Source: Escarpia spicata
Taxonomy: Eukaryota > Annelida > Polychaeta > Sabellida > Siboglinidae
NCBI GenBank assembly: GCA_963995525.1
Contig: OZ023211.1
Coordinates: 57,982,420 to 58,046,419 of the forward strand
Direction of reading: 5' to 3'
Length of the DNA stretch: 64,000 nt
Of the stretch, positions 53,501 through 62,574 are shown one piece after another (position 1 is the first letter of the stretch; each line of letters opens with the position of its first letter). Below the pieces are notes generated by a model, which made no database searches, was not told the DNA's origin, and saw only the letters and a program-made list of their open reading frames with translations. The translations under genes were made by a program, and so were the position numbers.

Positions 53501-55114
53501 TGCCACACCTTTATCTGGCCATCGTTTTTCTTCAAACAAAATCGCGATTCATCAGAGAACAGTATGCTCCCCCACTGATTCATGTTCCATCGACGTCTGT
53601 GACGACACCAAATCAATCGCTGATGTTCGTGTTCCGCGTTCATGTCAGGCACTATTGCTGGAAGGCGAGCCCTAAAACCTGCATGATGGAGGCAGTGGCG
53701 GTGCACTGTCTGCGTGCTGACACATTGGCGTCCAGGCTATCTGACCTCGTCTTGTATGGTGGTAGCAGTCACATAACTTCGCCTGGCTGCTATAATCTCG
53801 ATACGCAGCTCAGTGGCAGTAGTTGTTACATGAGGTGTGCCAGATCTTGGCCTGTCTCGCACATCGTCGCTGTCCTGTAACCGCCTTTGCAGTTTACTTA
53901 TGGTTGCTTGTGAAACTCCAAATGTGGCTGCAACCACATTTTGGTGTACACCAGCCTGCAATTGTCCAATTGCCCTACCAAGCTCTAAACTGGACAGACA
54001 TGGCATGATTGTTATCGCACAGATTATTTGAGAGCAATATCTCCATGACCAGTACTGATGAATGACATTATGAACCATTGTATATATTTGTGCATACAAC
54101 ATGTTCATGTTTCGCATGAGTAATCCCATTCAATGAGGGAACTTCATGGTCCAGTGGCAGTGGTCAAAAGATCATTAACACTAGCTTTTAACAAATGACT
54201 GCAGAAGTTAGCTCCCTTCTCCTAGTTCCCACTCCCCCAGTGTTACCTGTGAGGATGATGTCTCCCTTCTCCTAGTTCCCACTCCCCCAGTGTTACCTGT
54301 GAGGATGATGTCTCCCTTCTCCTAGTTCCCACTCCCCCAGTGTTACCTGTGGGGGTGATGTCTTCCTTCTCCTAGTTCCCACTCCCCCAGTGTTACCTAT
54401 GGGGATGATGTCTTCCTTCTCCTAGTTCCCACTCCCCCAGTGTTACCTGTGGGGATGATGTCATCCTCCTCCTAGTTTCCACTCCCCCAGTGTCAACCTT
54501 GGCTTGCATCCGACAATACACTGACTGCTGAACTAACTCAGTTATGATGTGAACTTTATCACAAACGTAATACAAAGTTTCTAATTCAGTCACCAACATG
54601 CATCAACAAAACCAATGTGCTCAGTATGGGTGTATGTTCCTTTTCAACACATCTAAGGAATCATTTGCCATGACACCCATAAAACCACTATATAAACCTT
54701 GCTGTATTATGGTCATGTTATTGGGAAGCCACGTTACTCGTGTAGTGATGCAGCTCGTTCTCTGATGCCTTATTTAAAATACTGCAAGTCCAAATAACAT
54801 GACCTAGATTCCTTTCCAACAACATGGTGACTAAACTGCTTGCACTGCTGATTTCGCTCTGTTAGTGTTAATGATAATGCCGGTAACCCACAAGAAGGGG
54901 GTGACTCATTCGTCGTGGAGAAGGGATAACTAAACTCACTAGGAAAGTAAAGTGAAATTTGGCAAAACTAGTCAATCACTGAACCAATGAACACACCTGC
55001 ATACCTACCGTTCGGCGGCGTAAAAAGTTGACGTATCATAGCGCCATCGGTATCGGGAACTGGGTAGCTCATATCTTGACCGTGTAGTCGGTGCTGCATT
55101 GAAGACACTGCCAT
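23577..55114 (-). CDS. Rel: Rel/NF-kB family transcription factor (Rel/Dorsal class), about 12 exons
   Basis: Exons on the minus strand, 5' to 3': 55114-55009, 52486-52424, 46002-45791, 40417-40269, 33609-33518, 32613-32485, 31486-31388, 29771-29680, 29152-29014, 25431-25369, 24826-24751 (tentative), then 23998 or 23985 to 23577. Phases agree through the first ten. The third exon gives the Rel signature [12 protein letters not shown]; next come [13 protein letters not shown] and RPHPHSL, then [53 protein letters not shown] and [16 protein letters not shown] in the tenth exon is the expected nuclear localisation signal. The last exon is Ser/Thr/Asp-rich and acidic, a likely transactivation region. 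No ankyrin repeats are seen, so this is the Rel/p65/Dorsal class of about 540 residues, acting downstream of Toll-type signalling. The frame across the last intron is ambiguous. Confidence 0.9.
23999..25368. other. Rel introns 10 and 11 (around tentative exon 24751-24826)
   Basis: Contains the 24.1-kb minisatellite and the candidate exon whose translation is [16 protein letters not shown]. The exon has a GCCAG acceptor and a GG/gtataa donor. The rest is AT-rich and unrecognised. Confidence 0.5.
24058..24293. repeat. Minisatellite, about 22-24-bp unit
   Basis: About eleven copies of TGTTCTAACCACTGTA followed by either AAATGA or CAGTGG. The second form contains the 14-bp palindrome CCACTGTACAGTGG. 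It starts about 60 bp from the last Rel exon. Confidence 0.9.
25833..25865. repeat. Perfect 15-bp inverted repeat (hairpin)
   Basis: Arms GCAGGCAGTGCAGCT and its complement, separated by GAT. No wider duplex is evident. Confidence 0.8.
26449..26487. repeat. Perfect 19-bp inverted repeat with 1-nt spacer
   Basis: Arms ATTTCTGCCGGGCAGAAAC (26449-26467) and its exact complement (26469-26487). Each arm contains a smaller imperfect palindrome. It lies beside a dispersed repeat and may be a MITE core. Confidence 0.85.
26846..28083. mobile_element. DNA element with tandemly repeated inverted ends (CAGTTGCTCACC)
   Basis: Eight copies of CAGTTGCTCA lie at 26850-27020, three of them in a 31-bp unit with AAGGTAATAAACAAGC. 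Two inverted copies (GGTGAGCAACTGTCC-type) lie at 28052-28083. Repeated subterminal motifs in opposite orientation suggest a nonautonomous transposon of about 1.2 kb. No transposase is seen. Confidence 0.5.
27254..27666. mobile_element. 413-bp MITE with 33-bp terminal inverted repeats
   Basis: Left end GACTAATAGGTGCACGACC and right end (complement) GACTAAAAGGCGCACAACC, both followed by ACGCACGACCA. The arms differ at about five positions. It is nested inside the 26.8-28.1-kb element. Confidence 0.75.
28320..28670 (-). repeat. Dispersed repeat, inverted copy of the 12.0-12.45-kb repeat
   Basis: The minus strand contains GGGCCGAAGGTCCAACGG, CGTTAGCTGCCGTATCTCGG and CTTTTTCTCTAATTTTGCAT, in the order seen at 12190-12290. 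It also has an internal duplication of an AATCAAATACAGATTTCTTG segment. Confidence 0.75.
29153..29679. other. Rel intron 8
   Basis: Contains short repeats of a CTCCTACAGAGGGAGCC type; nothing else recognised. Confidence 0.5.
29786..30040. repeat. Minisatellite, about 30-33-bp unit
   Basis: About eight copies of CACTGACAGTCTGTTCCACC and TCTCTTACAT. It begins about 15 bp from the border of Rel exon 29680-29771, on the acceptor side. Confidence 0.9.
30530..31085. repeat. Direct-repeat pair starting TCTATAYTATAAAACAG
   Basis: Two segments of about 80 bp, 475 bp apart, share CTATAYTATAAAACAGTTTG, CACCCACRTCTCC and TTTTGTATGTATC. A TC followed by a TATA-rich start resembles 5' ends of some Helitrons, but no 3' CTRR hairpin was found. 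The classification is open. Confidence 0.4.
31487..32484. other. Rel intron 6
   Basis: Carries the diverged dispersed repeat (about 31650-31960) that is also in YY1 intron 5. The rest is AT-rich. Confidence 0.5.
32614..33517. other. Rel intron 5
   Basis: AT-rich, with short runs built on AGTATTGCAAATACTTGC and TAAGTATTATAAATACTTA. No gene. Confidence 0.5.
33610..35186. other. Rel intron 4, right of the exon at 33518-33609
   Basis: AT-rich sequence in which I recognise no repeat family or gene. Confidence 0.5.
35187..37000. repeat. Tandem array A, 59-bp unit, about 31 copies
   Basis: Unit: GCAGTGTTGCGTACTTCTCC, ACAAACTACAAACACAGTC, ATTGTACAAAGCAGGGAGAY. The period is exactly 59 bp for most copies. 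A few units are shorter by loss of CTACAAA or a similar 7-bp piece, and single-base variants (T/C after GGGAGA, TTG/TCG) alternate along the array. Because 59 is not a multiple of three and the unit lacks plus-strand stops, all three forward frames are open over long stretches (up to 618 codons). There is no codon-like variation, so I do not call a gene. Confidence 0.97.
37655..37828 (-). pseudogene. hAT transposase C-terminal dimerisation domain, relic
   Basis: Translation of the minus strand gives [18 protein letters not shown] then [13 protein letters not shown] and EQLMFLRAM, ending in a stop. This is the conserved C-terminal block of hAT transposases. Nothing of the catalytic part remains nearby. 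Confidence 0.8.
38360..39144 (+). mobile_element. Non-LTR retrotransposon (CR1/L2-like) 3' end
   Basis: An open frame of about 204 codons (38381-38995) covers the C-terminal part of a LINE reverse transcriptase [59 protein letters not shown] and [15 protein letters not shown]. It is 5' truncated, as is typical of LINE copies. The 3' UTR ends with GGATTTAGGCGCAATAGAAG and an (ATT)n tail. Confidence 0.85.
39145..39476 (+). mobile_element. Second, shorter LINE 3' end of a related family
   Basis: Encodes [19 protein letters not shown] and [14 protein letters not shown] before a stop, then a 3' UTR ending GGCGCTATAGAAGTTTGTC and (ATT)n. It starts directly after the (ATT)n tail of the preceding copy. 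Confidence 0.8.
39855..40268. other. Rel intron 4, left of the exon at 40269-40417
   Basis: Contains the AT-rich palindrome at 40171-40208. Nothing else recognised. Confidence 0.5.
40171..40208. repeat. Perfect 38-bp palindrome with (TA)n centre
   Basis: CAAGTTGTCA followed by alternating TA and closed by TGACAACTTG. It is fully self-complementary, so a cruciform is possible. It lies 60 bp from a Rel exon. Confidence 0.85.
40411..40753. repeat. Minisatellite that repeats the 3' splice site of a Rel exon
   Basis: Nine copies of a unit of 37-49 bp (mostly 41) with plus-strand core CATGTTCTCAATCTACAAAC, then AAACACGCAGTGTGCACAG. On the coding (minus) strand each copy reads TTTGTTTGTAG/ATTGAGAACATGG, which is exactly the acceptor and first codons of the exon 40417-40269. 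The AG is kept in the copies with borders near 40417, 40499, 40665, 40706 and 40747, and lost in those near 40458, 40540, 40589 and 40628. Confidence 0.9.
40829..43158. mobile_element. DNA transposon with GGCCCGAGGTTATAA ends, possibly PIF/Harbinger-like
   Basis: The ends GGCCCGAGGTTATAACG and CGCTTTATAACCTCGGGCC are inverted copies. Subterminal TGAGCAT / GTGCTCA motifs are scattered inside both ends. The internal frame at 41036-41362 gives [18 protein letters not shown], which resembles the N-terminal region of PIF/Harbinger transposases (weak). No DDE domain is visible, so it is nonautonomous or decayed. Confidence 0.5.
42086..42175 (+). repeat. tRNA-like (SINE-type) relic
   Basis: GTGACCGAGATGGTTATTGC resembles a tRNA A box, and AGCTCAAACCCAGC about 65 bp later resembles a B box. 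Mismatches and poor arms argue against a functional tRNA. It lies inside the 40.8-43.2-kb element. Confidence 0.35.
45409..45511. mobile_element. Small palindromic MITE, about 103 bp
   Basis: The ends CCCAAATAGCGCTC and GAGCGCTATTTGGG continue inward as (G)CTCCGGTTTG and CAAACCGGAG. The left arm has a 5-bp extra CGCTC. It has no coding capacity. Confidence 0.7.
46003..49255. other. Rel intron 2, left part
   Basis: AT-rich. A G16 run lies at 46684-46699. Two short segments with ACCAGGGNNTTCCCCTG at about 48303 and 48547 are local repeats. No gene. Confidence 0.5.
46684..46699. repeat. G16 homopolymer
   Basis: Sixteen consecutive G, the longest G run in the window. Confidence 0.9.
49256..50290. 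repeat. Tandem array B, 69-bp unit, 15 identical copies
   Basis: Exactly 15 x 69 bp. The unit is ACTTGTGCCTACTTGACATC, TTGTTACGAGTCCTATATGC, CACCTCTACCTAGTGTATGG, TACAGATGT. I found no differences among copies. Since 69 is 23 codons and one forward frame lacks stops, a 442-codon frame spans it (49169-50497), repeating [20 protein letters not shown]. It lies in a Rel intron on the opposite strand, and I do not call it a gene. Confidence 0.97.
50291..52423. other. Rel intron 2, right part
   Basis: AT-rich. A (TA)n run at about 52100-52120 is followed by a SINE/LINE-type tail (TATATAGCGCC, AAGGCGCTTTACATG) at 52121-52170. No gene. Confidence 0.5.
52100..52170. repeat. SINE/LINE-type tail with (TA)n
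   Basis: ACTTATATAGCGCCAACTC and CAAGGCGCTTTACATG are the common ends of short interspersed repeats in marine invertebrates. Confidence 0.5.
53034..54006 (-). pseudogene. Tc1/mariner-like transposase, inactivated
   Basis: From 54006 the minus strand gives an HTH region ([40 protein letters not shown]), an in-frame stop (about 53737), then the catalytic part: [11 protein letters not shown], a frameshift, [18 protein letters not shown] and [15 protein letters not shown]. The third catalytic position (normally Glu in NPIE) is Lys here. The frameshift coincides with a 14-bp tandem duplication (53440-53453 and 53454-53467). The left end of the element may be near 52940 (CAGTCTGGTCCCCAAAGTG). A clear inverted partner was not found. 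Confidence 0.85.
54211..54500. repeat. Minisatellite, 50-bp unit, about 6 copies
   Basis: Unit TCTCCCTTCTCCTAGTTCCC, ACTCCCCCAGTGTTACCTGT, GAGGATGATG, with a few substitutions. Confidence 0.92.
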
Positions 55115-56965
55115 TTCATTTGTCGACGACTTATCTAATTATATGTTTATGAACAAATGATCTGCCATTCTTCTTTAACGAGTCTTGTAATACATATCTC
55201 GGCTCATGTGATTCCCTGGATCATTTTAGTTAGTGGTTCAAAACTTTAGTCAGTTTAGAGATCTAGTCTAGTATAGACTTTCGTTTCGGACACGGAAATT
55301 AATGTTCCTTTTCTCTCTCTCCCTAACCAACTGCTTACTCTAACGCGGCTAACAGCAAACTGAAATCTCAACGCACCTGTGGATGGCGTCATTCAGTCGA
55401 ACAGCGAGAAACGAAGACCGAGTCGTACTAACACATGCTACCGAAACTGGATTTTCCCAAAGCTAAATGCAGAAACTTCCCAAATTCCCCTCTTCACAAG
55501 TTGCTATTTTTAGAAATTGACGCCACTGCGTCATCCTCCTCGCCAGATGCTTTCTCACTCACTGATGTCATTCTATGTACAACCACGCGCACGCACGCAC
55601 GTACGCGCCCTCGTAATTACCCTCGATTGTGATATTTTGTATCCGTTAAAAGACACGTCAACCGATTAGAATTAACTTAATAATTTGTCACGATTGTCAC
55701 AACAAAAACTGCGCGCGCACGCATGCACGCACGCACGCACGCACATGTATTACTATTACTTTTGGGTTACACAAAAACAACTTTTTATTGGCGAATGTAT
55801 AGCTCACTTCTATTGAGAAAAGGTGTCATCTTTCATAACTTATGTTGGCTTTTTCACTGTCAAATCTTTGAACGTTACGTGACCACGTCGGTGGTCATCA
55901 CGTAACCACAGTTCGAGGAAGATCCAGAGGAAGATCAAAAGAAGGATGTATTCACAATCTCTTTTCGGTCATCGCCTCGCACATGGGGTACGTACGTAGC
56001 CTGGGCGTTTTCATAAAGGAAAACGTTCCGATTACCCACCATAAAAATATACTAACATGTCTTTAGTGTGTTCATAATATATGTGTTACGCACAGGGAAA
56101 CTATTTTCAATAAATATACAACACATATATATGTATTGGCAAAATATTAGATCAAACTGCATAACATATTTCAAAAACACATTGATTTAATTATAACTGT
56201 GTCATGTTGCTGAACTTTCTGGATGGTTATCCGATATGTCAGCACGATTTTGCACAAGAGTTTAATTGCGATATTCAAAATGTTTATTTTAGGGAGGACC
56301 GTCTTGCCCCACGGGGCCGCGCTGCCCCAGTATACCCTACTACTTCCAGTGCACTGCTAACTTTATTCTTCACTGCTACGACATATATGTTGTTATTTTT
56401 TTTTTTTTTCAGGAAATCCAGCAAACATTACATTCCTCAAATTGGCACTTGTGTAGAATCCAGACCCACCTCGATTTCGCTGTTAACACTTGAGTTTTGC
56501 CTAACTTTGGTACATCAGCTAATGTTTTGTTTCTATAAAAACAATGCCAGGTCTTAGTTTATACATTAATTGTTTTCATTTTTTTCTTTTAATTAGTGTG
56601 TGTGTAAGCATGTAAACATATTACCATACGTCCTACGTAACTGTATAATTAACTTACTTATACAGTTTTATCTTCCACATATAGTTACAAAATTAATACT
56701 GTCAAGTTGCCATTTAATATCATGGTACAGCATTTGGATATGGAGGCAAATATGCGCAATGATATATATTTACGTTATTTTTTTCCATCTGGTCGAACAG
56801 TTGTGAACTAACCCGTGAGGTCGTATGCTTCAGGGAAAATACATAATTTCCTCTATAATAGATATCTGGTATACTAAATGTAAATAACGCAACATTTACG
56901 GTGTTATTGGTTCCATGTTGAATAACGCATGTGAAACATTATTGCGAGGTATAATGTAGTTCAAA
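55115..56965. other. Divergent intergenic region between Rel and the RIIa-like gene
   Basis: Contains two CGCA/CACG microsatellites (about 55580-55612 and 55708-55745). Promoters of both flanking genes must lie here, but no core element is clear. Short frames at 56204-56557 look random. Confidence 0.5.
55708..55745. repeat. (CGCA)n microsatellite
   Basis: A run of CGCACGCA steps after GCGCGC. A shorter similar run lies at 55580-55612. Confidence 0.85.
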
Positions 56966-59720
56966 ATGTCCGTTCATACTAGTGACGAAGCCGGGCCCGA
57001 GGGCGAGAGTTCCTTGTATACTCTCAGCGAAGACGATGTCGAGGAATCCGAGGATGCTACCGGCGATACAGACAGTGAAGACACACTTCACACGCAAACA
57101 GATAAAAAAAGCAATCACTTGGATGCCATTCAAGAGCAGTCTTCACCGACAGTGGCGACAGTCGACGATGACGCCGCCGGCGTTGCTAAGGAAGTATATG
57201 TTGAAATCGTAGAAGGAAAAGAAGAAACGATGCCAGAATCTGAAGCCAGTGAAGAAGAGGAAGATGGTGCAATAAGTGAAGACGAAGATCCGTTTCAGCA
57301 TGAGTACATAACACCTATTGAAGACCCGTACCAAAAAGCCCTGAAATACTTTGCAAAGCACGGCATACTGGAGCTATTCGGGGTAATGTCTCAATTAAAG
57401 ATCGTTTGGCGTTCCATAAATAAGCTGTCTCAGCAATTATTAGATTTTGCTTGTTGCCATTTTGGGTTTCAAATTTATTTAGCAGAAATATACGTCAACA
57501 TAAATAATACCACATGCATTTGTTGATTATTTTATTTTTCACAAAATCATCAAACAAACCAAGGACCACAATGCCAATGGAAACAAGTGCTTGCACATTC
57601 TTGTGACAAGTTGTGTCATCCTTGATATTTAATGTACCCTGTATTTATATGTTATGTATGTACAAGCTTACATTTTATATTGGATAAATCATCATCATAA
57701 TCAAACAAAAACATAATTAAAATATCTGAACTGAAGCCTTGACTCATGCAAGTACAACCCCTAGTATAGGCTATACTATAGGCTATAGCTAGGCTAGCCT
57801 ATAGGCTATATATGCATGTGTAGATCTGTTTACATCCTTTTCACATCTCATCCATGAAGTGCATGCGGGGTGTAATGTTGATGTGCAAGTGGTATTGTGG
57901 TGTGTAATGTTGATGTGCATGTGGTATGTAATGTTGATTTACATGTGGTGTGTATTGTTGATGTACATATATTATGTGCTGTGTAATGTTGATGTGCATG
58001 TTGTATGTAATGTCAATGTGCATGTGATGTGTAATGTTTATATGCATGTGATATTTAATGTTGATGTGCATGTGGTGTGTAATGTTGATGTGCATGTGGT
58101 GTGTAATGTTGATGTGCATGTGGTGTGTAATGTCGATGTGCATGTGGTGTGTAATGTTGATGTGCATGTGGTGTGTAATGTCGATGTGCATGTGGTGTGT
58201 AATGTCGATGTGCATGTGGTGTGTAATGTTGATGTGCATGTGGTGTGTAATGTCGATGTGCATGTGGTGTGTAATGTTGATGCGCATGTGGTGTGTAATG
58301 TCGATGTGAATGTGGTGTGTAATGTTGATTTGCATGTGGTGTGAAAAGTTGATATGCATGTGGTATGTAATGTTGATGTACACATGGTCTGTAATGTTGA
58401 TGAACATGTGGTGTGTAATGTTGATATGCATGTGATGTGTAATGTTGATGTGCACATGGTCTGTAATGTTGATGTACGTGTGGTGTGTAATGTTGATATG
58501 CATGCAATGTGCACATGGTCTGTAATGTTGATGTACATGTGGTGTGTAATGTTGATATGCATGCAATGTGCACATGGTCTGTAATGTTGATGTACATGTG
58601 GTGTGTAATGTTGATGTGCATGTGGTATGTAATGTTGATGTGGTTCACTTTGTGGACACAATGTATAAACATTAAAGGGACGTTGTCTGTTCTGTTGCCG
58701 GGAATCAGTCAGGGTAGTCATTTATTAATGGCCAGTTTATTTCCCTACTTCAAAATCTTGCATACATGTGCATGGAACATCATGTCTGCGCTTAACATCA
58801 AATAATTTGGTAGTTAAACCCACCAGTGCCTTGGGGTCATATAATATATCGTCAATAGAGTTGCTTAGAGTTAGAATCTAAGTTTTGTTTACATTTTACG
58901 AAAGAAAAATTCAAAGTTTCAGGTTAATATATTAAACACAATTTTATGAGTACTGTCTCAAACATTTTTATTCATGTGTTAAGAACATTATATTAATAAA
59001 ACATGAGACAAACCCCTTTAATTTCTCATTTGTTTCTGTCTAATGTTGCAGGACATCACCGCACTGATTGTGTTACGTCGACCAGAGAATCCATACATGC
59101 TGATGGTGGACAAAATTGCAACACTCCATGAGGTCGAGATATCCAAGGGTCGCATGACTGTATCAGACCAACAGTATGTGCCACCTAAGAGGTTGCCCAG
59201 TTTCACTGCAAAACCAGGCAGTACCACTGTAACCAGTGACATTTCTTCTGATGAATCTCCCGTCGAGAACAAAAAACAGCCTACCAATGGTTCTGACTTA
59301 AAAGACAAGCTAAGCGTCGAGTTTGGCAGCTTGCACGATGTCATGGAGATTCCTGAAAACATACCTGGCATTTCAGATGATAGTAACACAGCCATTGTTG
59401 GTCAGGACGACCTACAGGCACCTTCCCATACTGATCCAGTCAGTGGTCAAGACAGCGAGGAAATTCGTCATGACAGCACCCCAGAGCATAGTGACACCGA
59501 TCAAGAACCCAATTTATTGTCCGGTAGTCCAGACCATGAAGAGTTGGATAAGTTAACCGAACAACCTGCTGATGTTGCGACGGCAGAGAATTCTGTCACC
59601 AGCTCAATCCCAAGCACACTCGCTGATAACGAGTATGAAAGCAAGCACAGTTCTATGTCGGGGAACCTTACCAAGCCTAGAGACGACAGTAACGAACCAT
59701 CCATCAATGTAGATAAATAA
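56966..59720 (+). CDS. Acidic protein with RIIa/DPY-30-like dimerisation segment (TEX55-like)
   Basis: Two exons, 56966-57382 and 59052-59720, joined in phase 0 (GGG/gtaatg, gttgcag/GAC) to give 361 residues. Residues 1-110 are very acidic and Ser/Glu-rich. Across the junction (about residues 115-165) lies DPYQKALKYFAKHGILELFG then DITALIVLRRPENPYMLMVD. This resembles the RIIa/DPY-30-type docking fold, especially the form near the end of TEX55-like sperm/cilia proteins (Y-KH-I--LF-xxTA-LV--RPE-P). The rest is a long disordered acidic Ser/Thr tail with no recognised domain. If the likeness holds, the protein could be an anchoring partner in cilia or flagella, but that is inference. The intron contains a 24-bp minisatellite. 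Confidence 0.75.
57383..59051. other. Intron of the RIIa-like gene
   Basis: Dominated by the 24-bp array. Short runs of GGCTATA/TAGGCTATA lie at about 57765-57810. Confidence 0.7.
57871..58640. repeat. Tandem array C, 24-bp unit, about 32 copies
   Basis: Unit TGTAATGTTGATGTGCATGTGGTG with many single-base variants (GTT/GTC, GCATG/ACATG). Some longer units lie near 58495-58590. As 24 is 8 codons, several frames on both strands stay open; these are artefacts. Confidence 0.95.
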
Positions 59721-60771
59721 CACACGTTTCCATTTGATTACTGTGCCAAATTTATAATTTCTTGGGCTGACTGATGGTGGTGTAAATATGAATACACATA
59801 CATTGTACAATTATTATTTATATGAGATGTAGGTTGAAATCATACACAAATCGACATTGTTGAACTGCAGTGTTTTATGCAGTTACTGATACTAGCAAAA
59901 ATAACCATCCCCAGATGGCGCTGTATACACACAGATGCTTGGGATGGTTCCCTGAAGTATTTGTACCTGATGTTTGTCAAAAATTATGTAATTTCTAACT
60001 GTGGTTCGCAAGGTTTTGCATGTTTTCTGCGATTGTTCCAATCAACGTAAGCCGTCCACTGATCACTCGTGCATGGTTTCCGCACAAGATTAATTTGAAC
60101 TGTCGTAGAAAACGAAAAAACAAACACGGAATCTAAAAAAGATGAAACGTGCGTTTCTTTCTGGTGCGGCTGAGATACGAACTGTTTAGGATGAAAAGTT
60201 GTGCTATATAAAAATGTAGAAATGTATCGCAAGTATTTACAATACTTTAAAAACTATTACACCCATCCTCAAGTGTACAGGTATTAACAGCAAAGTGGGT
60301 ATTAAGTTAACAAATTGTGAAATAGCATTGTGTGCCGTTTGGGATTCCTCGTATTAGAATCTAAAATTATATCTTATTTGTCGAAATATCTTCAGTAGTG
60401 TTTGATTTATTGCTAAAATTGAAGCAAACTTTAAAAAAGTGATATTTTAAGAAAAATGTGTTTATAACTGGGCTATATAAAAATCCAATGCCCATATAGC
60501 CATAGTAACCATATAGTTAGTATTTTATTAGTTTTTGATTATTTGTTGAGGAAAGTGAATAAACAATAAAATATGAGACTATACTTACTTTAACATGAGA
60601 ATTGTTTTCTTTTTAATCTATTTATGTTTACACGGCATTACTATCTTAATTGTTTTTACTTTTATATTTAATTTGTTTAATTTTTACTATTTATATTTTA
60701 GTTTTATGTAAAGTGCTATGAACGCTATGGATATGGCGCTATATAAAATAAAGATTATTATAAGGTGCAGT
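59721..60771. other. 3' flank of the RIIa-like gene
   Basis: AT-rich. An AATAAA lies at about 60565, and a SINE-type tail (AACGCTATGGATATGGCGC then TATATAAAATAAAGATTATT) at about 60719-60760. No further gene. Confidence 0.45.
60719..60763 (+). repeat. SINE/LINE-type 3' tail
   Basis: ATATGGCGCTATATAAAATA followed by an ATTATT run, the same end type as at 39450 and 52125. Confidence 0.5.
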
Positions 60772-62574
60772 TGTGGTAAAACTGATTGGACATAAACTAA
60801 ACAGTTATTGTTGGCTAGTGTACATATTGAAGTAATAAAACTAATTGGACACGATCTAAACAGTTATTGTTGGCTAGTGTACATACTGACGTAATAAAAC
60901 TGATTGGACACGATCTAAACAGTTATTGTTGGCTAGTGTACATGTTGAAGTAATAAAACTGATTGGACATGACCTAAACAGTTATTGTTGGCTAGTGTAC
61001 ATATTGAAGTAATAAAACTGATTGGACACGATCTAAACAGTTATTGTTGGCTAGTGTACATGTTGAAGTAATAAAACTGATTGGACACGAACTAAACAGT
61101 TATTGTTGGCTAGTGTACATATTGAAGTAATAAAACTAATTGGACACGATCTAAACAGTTATTGTTGGCTAGTGTACATACTGAAGTAATAAACCTGATT
61201 GGACATGACCTAAACAGTTATTGTTGGCTAGTGTACATACTGAAGTAATAAAACTGATTGGACACGATCTAAACAGTTATTGTTGGCTAGTGTACATACT
61301 GAAGTAATAAAACTGATTGGACACGATCTAAACAGTTATTGTTGACTAGTGTACATATTGAAGTAATAAAACTGATTGGACACGATCTAAACAGTTATTG
61401 TTGGCTAGTGTACATACTGAAGTAATAAAACTGATTGGACACGATCTAAACAGTTATTGTTGACTAGTGTACATACTAAAGTAATAAAACTGATTGGACA
61501 CGATCTAAACAGTTATTGTTGGCTAGTGTACATACTGAAGTAATAAAACTGATTGGACACGATCTAAACAGTTATTGTTGGCTAGTGTACATACTGAAGT
61601 AATAAAACTGATTGGACACGATCTAAACAGTTATTGTTGACTAGTGTACATACTGAAGTAATAAAACTGATTGGACACGATCTAAACAGTTATTGTTGGC
61701 TAGTGTACATACTGAAGTAATAAAACTGATTGGACACGATCTAAACAGTTATTGTTGGCTAGTGTACATACTGAAGTAATAAAACTGATTGGACACGATC
61801 TAAACAGTTATTGTTGACTAGTGTACATACTAAAGTAATAAAACTGATTGGACATGACCTAAACAGTTATTGTTGGCTAGTGTACATATTGAAGTAATAA
61901 AACTGATTGGACACGATCTAAACAGTTATTGTTGGCTAGTGTACATACTGAAGTAATAAAACTGATTGGACACGATCTAAACAGTTATTGTTGACTAGTG
62001 TACATACTGAAGTAATAAAACTGATTGGACACGATCTAAACAGTTATTGTTGGCTAGTGTACATACTGAAGTAATAAAACTGATTGGACACGATCTAAAC
62101 AGTTATTGTTGGCTAGTGTACATACTGAAGTAATAAAACTGATTGGACACGATCTAAACAGTTATTGTTGGCTAGTGTACATACTGAAGTAATAAAACTG
62201 ATTGGACACGATCTAAACAGTTATTGTTGGCTAGTGTACATACTGAAGTAATAAAACTGATTGGACACGATCTAAACAGTTATTGTTGGCTAGTGTACAT
62301 ATTGAAGTAATAAAACTGATTGGACACGATCTAAACAGTTATTGTTGGCTAGTGTACATACTGAAGTAATAAAACTGATTTGACATGATCTAAACAGTTA
62401 TTGTTGGCTAGTGTACGTACTGAAGTGATAAACCTGATTGGACATGATCTAAACAGTTATTGTTGGCTAGTGTACATACAGAAGTAATAAACCTGATTGG
62501 ACATGACCTAAACAGTTACTGTTGGCTAGTGTACATACTGAAGTAATAAACCTGATTGGACATGATCTAAACAA
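60772..62574. repeat. Tandem array D, 59-bp unit, about 30 copies
   Basis: Unit GTAATAAAACTGATTGGACA, CGATCTAAACAGTTATTGTT, GGCTAGTGTACATACTGAA. Variants (GGCTAG/GACTAG, CACGATC/CATGACC, TACTGAA/TATTGAA) recur in patterned order, which suggests higher-order duplication. Most units contain in-frame stops. Confidence 0.96.

Larger units (their letters stand above)
52487..55008. other. Rel intron 1
   Basis: Holds the Tc1-like element (about 52940-54130) and a 50-bp minisatellite (54211-54500). The rest is unremarkable. Confidence 0.65.

Noticed and set aside
56204..56557. 117-codon frame upstream of the RIIa-like gene
   Set aside because: Contains a T-run-coded phenylalanine stretch, no splice support or recognisable domain.
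57841..58805. His/Met-rich and Cys/Val-rich frames on both strands at 57.8-58.8 kb
   Set aside because: They are readings of the 24-bp array in different frames.
35187..62574. Regular arrays as CRISPR-like loci
   Set aside because: The units are contiguous tandem repeats without unique spacers, in animal DNA with no cas genes.
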